Assembly (NCBI GenBank): GCA_029204225.1
Contig: CM055107.1
Location: 31,147,410 to 31,211,409, forward strand
Source of the DNA: Diphasiastrum complanatum
Taxonomy: Eukaryota; Streptophyta; Lycopodiopsida; Lycopodiales; Lycopodiaceae
Length of the DNA: 64,000 nucleotides
Direction of reading: 5' to 3'
Both the position numbers and the translations under genes were made by a program. Positions within the stretch are counted from its first letter, which is position 1. Every line of letters begins with the position of its first letter. Below the pieces are notes generated by a model, which saw nothing but the letters and a program-made list of their open reading frames with translations, was not told the origin of the DNA and ran no database searches. Below are positions 55,461 through 64,000 of the stretch, piece after piece.

Positions 55461-56578
55461 AACAGAAATTAGATTTTTCTTCAAACCTGGTACGCAAAGT
55501 ACCTCCCTGATAGTCCTGCTTTGCCATCAGGTAGTTGGATTGAAACGGTGCCTATCCCCTTGATCTTTCACACCTCACCATTTGCTTGTGAAACGGACAT
55601 TATATTATCCAACACTTTCAAGCTACTGAACCAATTCTTGTTACTAGTCATGTGTCTTGTGGCTTCCGAGTCAATATACCACGCTTGATCATCTTGATTA
55701 GATGACAATGCAGATATGAAGATGCTAGAGTCTTCAATCTCACCCTCATCGACAAGGTTACATGCTTGCTCTGGTTTTCCCTTGCCTTGTTCCGCCAGGA
55801 ATTTACGACATTCACTCTTCCAATGGCCCTTTTTACCACAATGGAAGCACTTGTCTTTATTTTTGGTCTTACTGGAAGATCTCTCATTCTCCTGAGTCTT
55901 GGCAAATTGCTGTTTAGATTTCTTGTTGCCCCTGCCCTTGCCTTGTTTTTGGCGTGTCGCAAGTGCCTGATCGTCAGTATTTTGACGTCTAGCTTTCACC
56001 ATTTCTTGTCGTTGCTCTTCCTGCATCAAGATTCCTATGAGCTCATCGAAGGTTGGCAATCTTTCTCTTGATGCTATTCCGCTCACAAACATCTGATAGG
56101 ATTCTGCAGTGCCGCACAATGCATTGTGCACCAGTTCCACATCACATATGCGCTCACCAATAGAATGTAGTTCATCCCTCATTGTCTTGATTCTGGTCAT
56201 CTACGTTTGGATGTGCTCTCCTTGTTCCATTCGGGCACTATTCAGCTTTGACTTTAGAAACATGATTCTTGACGGATTCGACGTCTCAAACTGCTCCTTT
56301 AGCACATCCCATGTCTCTCTGGGTGTAACAGCATCACAAATGTGGGTAATGATGTGATCCTTCACTGACAAGTTAATGAAGGTCAAAGCTTTCCTCATCT
56401 TGTTGTCGAACACTTTGATGTCAACTTCATTTGGCGGTATTCTCTCATCACCTGTGATGACTTCCCACACATCTTTCTCCATCAGTATGTTTTTCATTTT
56501 GAATTTCCACACTGCATAGTTGGAAATCCCGTCCAATTTGCTACTTTCACTCAAAATGGGCTCTCCCATATTTGCCAT
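55461..56578 (-). pseudogene. Copia gag-protease
   Basis: ATG 56578 begins MANMGEPILSESSKLDGISN, then YAVWKFKMKNILMEKDVWEV (UBN2-type gag). A stop at about 56201 is followed in frame by the rest of gag and an intact zinc knuckle CFHCGKKGHWKSEC (about 55840). The protease motif reads WYIDSEATRHM: the catalytic Asp is kept, but the Gly of Asp-Ser-Gly has become Glu, a single G-to-A change. Confidence 0.9.
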
Positions 56579-57850
56579 CGCAAAACTGCTTGAAACTTCT
56601 GCCGTAGGCTAAAAGCAGTATGCCGAGGCAAACTGTGATGTCAGAAGTTGAAAATAATGACCTGCACTTTTTTCCTTACCAGGCCACTTGCCGCTTTTCC
56701 ACCAATTTGAAAGCCAAATCGGCGTCGATTTCCGAAATGCACTCAGCCGTCAACTGCCAACTACGTTCCCAATGGAATGGTGAAATCACTTAGCGCACTC
56801 CAAACACTTTCTCCACTACAATCACTCTATTTTGTTGTACCGTACTTGCAGGTACAGTCCGGGTGCCCTTCGTTTGGAGGTTATAGCCTTTTGTTTGGGT
56901 CAAAACGGGCAAAGGACCCAAAAATGGGGATTTTCCTTGTTTTTGAATTGTTTCTTCACCTTGAAGAAACTTCACTCTTCAGTTGTGAAAGGACCCAACT
57001 CCAATTTCAGTTTGAAAATTTTTAATGAAGTTGAAGGCTTGAATGCACTTCAAGACCCTTCAAGACCTTTTCTTCAACATCTAATGGCTTATAGCAATCC
57101 AACGGCCCACAAGAAGCTCATCTCTACCATTGATTATCTTGTATCTGGATCCAACGATCTAGATTTTATTTGGGCATTAAACCACATCCTTGGAGCCGCG
57201 ACACACTCTAATACACAGAGTCGCAGCCCTCCTTCACGTCGCGCGATCTGCCTGCGGGCTCTTCATGGCCTCTTCTCAACTTTCAAGCTTGCTAGCTATG
57301 GCATCCCTCAACCATCTCTCTCTCTGTCTGGGTCGCGGCTATCCACGGCCTCCTCTGATCTGATTCGCACTGCTAGGGCACCCTTCTCTGGGTTTTTACA
57401 ACTTGCAAAACAGTTCAGAATAGAGAGAAATATCTGATTTTATGCTCCCAAACCCCAGACCAGGGTTTTTCACACAAAACTCTTCTTGGCCTCCAATTCA
57501 TAGTGTTCTGACAGGCCTATCCTCTTGCTCTGAGGTTGCCCTACTGCTAGAACTCTGATGCTTCAATCTGTTTGTCAAACGGTGTCTGATTGAATGCACA
57601 TTGACTGCAAACACCAAATAGCCTGCTTTGGAATTTCAAAATTCTGTTTGCTGGGGTTCTGATTCAGCCGACAACCCTTGTCTCTGAATCCTCACACAGT
57701 CTCAAGCTCACCAAGCTTCTGTGTGCCAAACTCTCTGCACCAATGTTTCTCCTTCTGTCTTCAACCCGTCGTAAACCCCGAACTCTCAGAAGACAGTTCT
57801 CTCGAAGCTCTCTTCAACGGCGATGTTGTCCTGTGTACACTCCCTGTACG
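56579..57850 (-). other. Leader of the Copia element
   Basis: About 1.3 kb between primer site and gag ATG, unusually long for Copia. The opposite-strand frame 56832-57437 has no known domain. No other structure was recognised. Confidence 0.45.
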
Positions 57851-57862
57851 GCTTTGATACCA
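57851..57862 (-). promoter_or_regulatory. Copia primer-binding site
   Basis: The minus strand reads TGGTATCAAAGC, one transition from the tRNA-Met type site. Confidence 0.7.
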
Positions 57863-58137
57863 ACTTAGAATTTGCTTCGAATAGGAACACATATCATGCT
57901 ACACAGTAACACAGACATAAAACACTCTCCACAGCAAGCTCACATTGCAACTGTATTTCTCAAAATGAAATTACATTGTACATATAGTTGTTCACTTAGG
58001 CAACCCATGCATGACCCAGATTGCCATTGGCGGGATGCGTGTCCCATTAACTTGCCTTATGGTGAGGCCATCTGATCCTTATCAACTGATAGAACCCACA
58101 GTATAGTAGCACAGTGATTCTACTTTAATTCTAACTA
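57863..58137 (-). repeat. Probable 5' LTR of the Copia element
   Basis: Lies between the primer site and the point near 58137 where Gypsy integrase homology resumes. With no second copy present, its edges are inferred only from those neighbours. Confidence 0.4.
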
Positions 58138-58462
58138 TTTCATCATGTTGTTTATTCGTCCGGGGTAACCCAACCACGAAATCCATGGAAATACTATCCC
58201 ATCTCTTATCAAGAATATCCAGTGGATGCAATAAACTGCCAGTCTTATGGCATTCAGCTTTATTCAACTGGCATTGGTCACACTTGACCCCATAAGATTC
58301 TACAAAGGGCTTGAGGTTTGGCCAATAAAAATCCCTTCGTACCAAATCCAATGTACGATGTATGCCGGGATGTCCTGCGCATGGTGAGTCATGACATTCA
58401 TAAAAAATTTTATTCTTAACAACATCTACATCAGGCACACAAACCTTCTCTTTCCTGAACAA
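58138..58462 (-). pseudogene. Ty3/Gypsy integrase N-terminal part
   Basis: HDSPCAGHPGIHRTLDLVRR, DFYWPNLKPF and CDQCQLNKAECHKTG form the H2C2 zinc domain. WDSISMDFVVGLPRTNKQHD contains the first catalytic Asp. The homology ends at QHDE (about 58137), where Copia LTR-like sequence begins. Confidence 0.9.
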
Positions 58463-60068
58463 AAGTCCATTACGAATAGAAAAGTCATCAGTACCCTTTA
58501 TATCTTTCCCTCAGACTGATCACCATGATCATCAGTCCCGCTTGATGAAACTGCTAGAACCCTATTCTAGATTGGTCCAAAATGTAGGTCTTTCTCATAA
58601 AGACCTCTTAGGGAGAGATAAAACTCCGTACTGATCTCAGTGAAGGAAAGTTCATTCACTTCACCAGTTTGACTAAGTGCATTAGCCATCTGATTAGATG
58701 AGCCTATGATATACCGCACTTCAAAGTCAAATTTTTGCATGAGTTCTGCCCATCTGGCCTTACGACTTCGCAAATCATTCTAATTATAGTGGATGATTCG
58801 TATTAATTACGAATTTATTACCATACAGGTAATGCCTCCATGATTTCAAAGCATGGATCACAGCAAAAAGCTCTTTTTCCTAAGTGGTGTACCTGACCTG
58901 TGCATCGGTTAGTTTCTTACTCTCAAAGGCAACGGGCTGACCCTCCTATAAGAGAACAGCTCCAATAGTCGTATCACTCGCGTCAGTGTTGATGACGAAC
59001 GTCAAATCTGGATCCACTATTCTCAAAACTAGAGCTGAGGCGATTAGAAGCTTGAGTATGCGAGGATTCTCATCTAATTTCTCATTCCATCTGATAGGAG
59101 GACTTGGCATACCTTTACGACTTTTCACTCCTTTCAACATATTGTTGAGAGGTGCAGTAATCTTCGAGTACTCCTCTGCAAATCTACACAGTGAAACCTA
59201 AGAATGACTTAAGTTCATGCACCTTTTTAGGAATTGGCCATTCCACTACCGTCTTCACCTTTTCTTCGTCAATCTTGATCCCAAAGGAGGTAATCTTATG
59301 ACCAAGGTAAAGAAGTTCTTTTTTAAAGAATTCGCACTTTGATTCTTTTGCATAAAGCTTCTCTTGTCTTAAGATACGTAAGACAGTACGGAGATGCTTA
59401 GCATGCTCTTTGAGCATTCTGCTATAGATCAGAATATCGTCCAGAAACACTACTACGAACTTCCCCAAATATAGACGAAACAAATCGTTCATCATTTGCT
59501 GAAAAGTAGCTGGAGCATTTGTCAAACCAAAGGGCAATACAAGAAACTCGTAGTGGCCAAACCTGGTCCTAAAACCGGTCTTAGATACATCTTCCGGATG
59601 TATTCTAATCTGATGGTATCCCGTATGTAGATCAATTTTTGTGAAGTATTTAGCTCCATTCAATCGATCTATGAGATCGTCCATCCTGGGCAATGGGTAT
59701 TTATTTTTAACTGTTAGTTTGTTCAGACCCTTGTAATCTACACATAGCCGGAAACTCCCACCTTTCTTACTCTTAAGAAGGACAGGTGCTCCCCATGGAG
59801 ATTTACTTGGTCTTATGTGTCCCATCCTGAGATACTCCTCGATCTGCCTAGCCACTTTCTCCTCTTCCTTCTGACTAAACCGATATGGTTGTCTGAAGAT
59901 AGGATGACTATCGGGCAAAAGATCTATCTTATGATCCACCGACCGAGCGGGTGGTAGTCCATAAGGTAGCTGCTTCGAAAAAACTTCATTAAACTCTTGC
60001 TTTAGATCTTGCAAAAGCTGTTGTTCCTGATGCAAATTTTCGGTGTTAAAGCATGAAAACACATTCAC
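58463..60068 (-). pseudogene. Ty3/Gypsy reverse transcriptase-RNase H
   Basis: A 294-codon open frame (60068-59184) has [77 protein letters not shown] and [13 protein letters not shown]; the FLDD variant keeps both catalytic Asp. RNase H follows in pieces (TFVINTDASDTTIGAVLL at 58950; KFDFEVRYIIGSSNQMANAL at 58740) with stops between them. Confidence 0.92.
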
Positions 60069-60815
60069 ATCCCCATTTCACAAAGCATACAAGATTTCAA
60101 AAACAAGTGAAAGAGTTCATACTCAGAATCATGAAGTTTCTCAATTAACTCAGCCGAGAAAATCATCGACGATGGAAGTACATTGGTCTCTCCAGAAATA
60201 GAGACAATCTGATCAAAGTTATCTTTAAATACCATAGAATGATTTTTAAAATCTATCTCTAAAGAGTCTGATTTGCCAAGAAACCATTCATAGCCCAAAA
60301 TCACATCAGTCCGATCCATATTCATTACATGAAAATCCAACGGCTCAACATAGTCCTGCATCTGAAGCTCTAAGTTTGAGACTTTGACATCCCAAATCTC
60401 AGTGTCCGACCCTGAGGCAAGATGGACCACGTAACGATGATCACTAGCCATGGTGGGCACTCGGAGCTTCTGCACAAGTCGAGCATTCAAAAAATTGTGA
60501 GTACTACCTGAATCAAATAGCACATTCACGTCTTTCCCTAAAATATTGCCTCACACACGAAACAATTCATTAGGCTTGAAAGAGAGTGCACTAAAGTTAC
60601 AAGTACAATCATAATTATTTAGCAAATTGACTTCCAATTTACCTGCCGGTAAATCCACAGTCATAAAACTTGACAACTTTGCTTTCTGTTCGGGGCACTG
60701 TTTGGCACAGTGCCTGGGTTTATTACAGAGAAAACACAGATTTTGTTTACGCGCCGCCAACCGTTTTTTGTCTTTCACCACCAATTTCTTCTTATTATAC
60801 CTCGAACTTAAGAGT
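60069..60815 (-). pseudogene. Ty3/Gypsy gag end and protease
   Basis: The zinc knuckle CFLCNKPRHCAKQC (about 60740) keeps the CCHC ligands with an extra Cys. After a stop, the protease reads VLFDSGSTHNFLNARLVQKL and VILGYEWFLGKS (60529-60065). The gag start is missing; at about 60815 the sequence changes to a Copia integrase fragment. Confidence 0.88.
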
Positions 60816-60869
60816 GAATCCATCTTCATCGGTCCACAGACATCAGAGTGGACAAGCTCAAGAACTTCC
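60816..60869 (-). pseudogene. Copia integrase sliver
   Basis: About 18 codons, QEVLELVHSDVCGPMKMDSL, from the start of the Copia integrase core. It is squeezed between the Gypsy gag and the outer end of the delta 3' LTR. Confidence 0.7.
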
Positions 60870-61596
60870 TGTGAAGTTTTTAGCATGTGTGAACTTCACC
60901 ACACACCATACAGGCTCTTACTGAGGTGTTGTGATTGCACAAGATTGATCAGAGAACAGTATACTTGAAAAATCTATGGCAAGAGCAGAATGGCATACAT
61001 CTGATGAAAAAATCTAACTTCTCACTATGAGAAATGAATGTCAGAAATAATTCTGAGTGCTCAGTATGGAAAAAACAGTCTGCTCTCGGGTACAGAGAGA
61101 TAATCAATGATAGAAAACTCGGGTAGAGAGATAATGAGTCCAAAACACCAAAATCTCATTATTCACAATATGGAAAAACATGCCAAGATTTTCCTACATG
61201 AGAGAGACTCGAATTCCTACAGTGGAGTTGCATGGAAAGTCCACTTAACTAAACTAATTCACCTACCAGAGATCCACATGTGTAACTGCATGCATGGATA
61301 TTGCATGTACTGCATGTCAACTCATAAAACTGCCTAGACATGTGTAGATCACAGAAACCACTTTGTTTGTTGCATGCACTGATTGCATGTCGCTTGCATG
61401 CATACAATATGACATTGCATGCTATCTAAACTTCTGCATGTCATCAAAATTGAATCTATCTAACTCAAATCTGACCTATACTAGAAGGTTATGTGCTCAA
61501 TTCACATACCTTTTATGTACAACATGAAATACAATGGAAATAACCATGGACATGGCCCCAAACTCGAGATAGGAAGATAATATTTTAATAATCTTC
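60870..61596 (-). repeat. Delta 3' LTR, full length
   Basis: 727 bases, minus strand TGTGAAGATTATT to AAAAACTTCACA, with a perfect 7-base terminal inverted pair. It is preceded by the purine tract AAGGAGGAG. The start matches 4867-4907 and the end matches 6884-7019. Confidence 0.85.
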
Positions 61597-61613
61597 ACAC
61601 TCCTCCTTAAAAA

Positions 61614-62846
61614 TTATGTTCCTATCAACATAGACTTCGAAATTAGGCCAAGATTAGACCTCATCTTGATAAAGACATTCTTGAATAGAGGCTTGGTGAG
61701 AAGATCTGCAACACAATTTGAAGATTTGACATGCTCTAGTGAGATCTCTCTCCCAATGACTTTTTCTCTTACAAAATGATGAGCTACTTCGATATGTTTG
61801 CTCCTTGGAAGGAAGACTAGATTATTTGCAAGAGCCTGTCCAGAAATGTTATCATTCTTGATAATTGGAAGATCTTCATCTGCATAACACTTTAGTTCCA
61901 AAAGTAGTCTTTTAATCCATAAAACCTCCTTTGTTGTCGTTGTAAGAGATTTATATTCAGCTTCACAGGATGATAAGGAAATAGTCGTCTGCTTCTTTGA
62001 TAGCCAAGAAACCAAGTTCCCTCCAAGAAAAATAGTGTAAGCACTTGTGGATTTTCTATCCAACCTGTCTCTTGCAAAATCTAAATCCGAAAAAGCAATC
62101 AAAGTCAGATCTTCTCCTTTGTAGAATAATCCATAATCCAAGGTAGAAGATATATACCTCAAGACTCTTTTAGCCAACTTCCAATGATATAACTTTGGAT
62201 CATGGATGTGTTGACTTAGCTTATGAACACAAAAGCTTAGATCAGGCCTAGTCACTGTTAACCATATAAGTGAGCCAATAAGACTCCTATAAAGAGTGAT
62301 GTCCACAAAGGATTTTTCATCATCTTTCATAGGAACTTTTACAGTGTGCTCCATAGGTGTATCTATGCCTTTACAGTTTTCCATTTGGAATTTCTTGAGC
62401 ATGGAAAGTGCATATCTACTTTGGCTTATAAATGCATGACTTTTTCAAAAATCTATTTCAAGGCCTAGAATATAGTGAAGAACTCCTAAGTCCTGCATCT
62501 TAAACTCACTACCAAGTGCATGCTTAGTTTCTTCAACTAGCTTCTCATTATTTCCGCAAAGAATGATATCATCCACATAGATGACAAGAATAATTACAAA
62601 ATTATCTACAAACTTATAATACAGAGAAGGGTCATATTCACTTAGAAAAAGTCCTAGTGATATGAGATAGGAGTTGAGCCTTGAATACCAAGACCTTGGT
62701 GCCTGTTTCAGTCCATACAGACTTTTGAACAAAAGACAAACTTTTGATTCATCACCTCCCTTCACAAAACCTGGAGGCTGCTCCATGTAAATCTCCTCCT
62801 CAAGGTAACCATTGAAAAATGTGTTAGAAACATCAAGCTGGAACAT
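61614..62846 (-). pseudogene. Delta Copia reverse transcriptase-RNase H
   Basis: Reverse transcriptase (62846-62445) shows NTFFNGYLEEEIYMEQPPGF, SLYGLKQAPRSWYSRLNSYL and VIYVDDIILCGNN, with YVDD intact. A TGA follows GLEIDF where the sister copy at 6850 has a Trp codon. RNase H (62402-61614) shows VTRPDLSFCVHKLSQHIHDP, AFSDLDFARDRLDRKSTSAY, SSCEAEYKSLTTTTKEVLW and the C-terminal VADLLTKPLFKNVFIKMRSN, complete to the stop just before the purine tract. Confidence 0.92.
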
Positions 62847-63744
62847 ACTCCAATTGTGAAAACATGCAAGAGATGAGTATACGAATTGTTACCATCTTTG
62901 CAATTGGTGCAAAGGTGTCTTCATAATCAAGACCTTTGATTTGTGAGTAGCATTTGGCACAAAGTCTTGCTTTATACTTATTGATAGATCCATCATGATT
63001 ATACTTGATTCCGAATACCCACTTACATCCAATCACATGCATGTTGTTTGGTGGCTCCACAAGCTCCCATGTGTTATTTGACATCAAGGCTTCAAACTCT
63101 TGGGTCATTGCTTCAACCCACTTCTCGGATTGAAGTGCTTCTTGGACATCCTTAGGCTCTTCATCTGATATGAAAAGTGCATGATAGGAAGTTTCACTTT
63201 CCACATGCCTTCCTTTAGCATCATATGTGAGCCTACTTGGCTTAGATCTTGCTCGTGTAGATCTTCTTGTTGTGGTAGCTTGAATTTGCTCCTCCTCAAG
63301 CCTCGGCCTCACCACTTCTTGAACAACATCAAGATTGATGATTGATCTTGCATGAGATTCCTTGACCTGTGCATCATCCAAGTTAAATTTCTGATCTTCA
63401 TAGAAGATCACATCTCTACTAACAACATTCTTGTTAATAGAGGGAAGATATACTTTGTATGCTTTTTTAGTGGATGCATATCCTACAAAAATTTCTTTAA
63501 CAGCACTAGGATCTTCCTTCTTCCTAGTTTTTATAGGCACATGCACGCATACATAGCCAAAAATCCTAAGATGATCTACCCCTGTCTTTTTCTTATACAA
63601 CATCTCAAATGGTGTTTTTCCTCCTATTGCAAGATTGGGAAGCCCATTACAAAGATAGTTTGCACATGCAACTACCTCTCCCCAAAACTCTTTAAACTTA
63701 TTGGAGGTGTATTCTCCTCCACTATCACTTCTCAAAGCTTTCAA
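62833..63744 (-). pseudogene. Delta Copia integrase C-terminus and linker
   Basis: Starts in ALRSDSGGEYTSNKFKEF, containing the second catalytic Asp, then passes straight to WGEVVACANYLCNGLPNLAI. The roughly 45-50 residues normally between, including the catalytic Glu block, are missing in frame. It continues through LRIFGYVCVHVPIKTRKKED and the reverse transcriptase entry IGCKWVFGIKYNHDGSINKY. Confidence 0.9.
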
Positions 63745-63756
63745 CTTGAAAGAAAA

Positions 63757-64000
63757 CTACTTTTCTACATAAGCTTTGAAAGTAAGAAAAACATCATAGA
63801 CCATGGCTTTAGAAGATAGCATATAGATCCAAGAATATCTTGTATAATCATCCACCAAGGAAACAAAGCAATTTGCTCCTCCTTTGCTCTTAGTTGATGA
63901 GAAATGAACATCAGAGTGCACTAGTTCTAATGGTTTCTTTTTTTTGATGCTTGATAGAAAAAGGCCTTCTATGTGATTTTGCCAGCACACATGCTTCACA
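63757..64000 (-). pseudogene. Delta Copia integrase core start, cut by the window edge
   Basis: VCWQNHIEGLF (the last Cys of the zinc domain), PLELVHSDVHFSSTKSKGGA and FVSLVDDYTRYSWIYML, with the first catalytic Asp. A TAG at about 63757 separates it from the next segment. The element's gag, protease and 5' LTR lie beyond 64000. Confidence 0.88.

Larger units (their letters stand above)
52578..57862 (-). mobile_element. Ty1/Copia element lacking its 3' LTR
   Basis: A full-order Copia polyprotein relic (gag, protease, integrase, reverse transcriptase, RNase H) on the minus strand, with a primer site at 57851-57862 and a probable 5' LTR to its right. Only about 40 bases follow the RNase H stop before Gypsy sequence starts, so the 3' LTR has been deleted. 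Confidence 0.8.
60870..64000 (-). mobile_element. Ty1/Copia element, family delta, 3' two-thirds
   Basis: 3' LTR, RNase H, reverse transcriptase and integrase on the minus strand, running off the right edge of the window. It is the best preserved coding element here. The lesions I see are a TAG near 63757, an in-frame gap in integrase near 63690, a frameshift near 62840 and a TGA near 62446. It serves as the reference for the deleted copy at 4867-7019. Confidence 0.88.

Noticed and set aside
56832-57437. 201-codon frame as a host gene
   Set aside because: It is antisense within the Copia leader, has no recognisable domain and low-complexity Ser/Leu content.

Overview
This window is nuclear DNA of a land plant with a large, repeat-dominated genome. 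The evidence is plant-type LTR retrotransposons of both superfamilies, two plant genes (a DUF538 protein and a plastid-type octanoyltransferase with spliced exons), very long (CT)n tracts, and no bacterial features. A Helentron-like element with a fused endonuclease and the degree of element decay fit a fern or other seed-free plant, but that placement is inference.

Layout. 1-1.6 kb: leader and LTR of a Ty3/Gypsy family (here called alpha, minus strand). 1.8-4.2 kb: a chimera of Ty1/Copia and Ty3/Gypsy relics. 4.76-7.8 kb: an unknown reading frame split by a deleted Copia element (family delta, 4867-7019, 4-bp target duplication). 7.8-13.7 kb: Copia fragments. 14.2-15.2 kb: an apparently intact DUF538 gene. 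15.2-20.7 kb: mostly empty sequence with microsatellites and one decayed Myb/SANT-like frame. 20.75-23.56 kb: a deleted LTR element (family gamma). 24.4-27.1 kb: a second alpha LTR with leader, then a Gypsy gag. 27.71-28.73 kb: a 1-kb composite of two miniature LTR families, one of which carries a tRNA-like sequence inside its LTR. 31.2-36.5 kb (minus): a four-exon plastid octanoyltransferase gene (LIP2p) whose exons join in frame and keep the catalytic Lys and Cys. 37.9-40.5 kb (minus): a decayed Helentron (Rep, helicase, EEP endonuclease). 40.62-43.54 kb: a gamma element with 5-bp target duplications and a coiled-coil reading frame instead of pol, inserted next to a tRNA-Asp-like relic. 44.42-51.01 kb: a structurally complete Gypsy chromovirus (family beta) with 451-bp LTRs and a perfect 5-bp target duplication. 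51.7-60.8 kb (minus): alpha Gypsy 3' end, a Copia polyprotein relic, and a Gypsy gag-PR-RT-INT relic. 60.87-64.0 kb (minus): the 3' LTR and pol of a much better preserved delta Copia element running off the window.

Only two host genes look functional, LIP2p and the DUF538 gene. LIP2p would transfer octanoyl groups to lipoyl domains in plastids, feeding lipoate synthesis. Almost everything else is retrotransposon sequence with stops, frameshifts and internal deletions. Most lesions I could compare between copies are transitions, as expected from deamination of methylated cytosine.

The most unusual item is the miniature retrotransposon composite at 27.7-28.7 kb. Its 144-bp LTR contains a tRNA-like unit with Pol III box motifs, an arrangement analogous to the 5S-carrying Cassandra elements. 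Function, expression and novelty of that structure cannot be decided from sequence alone.
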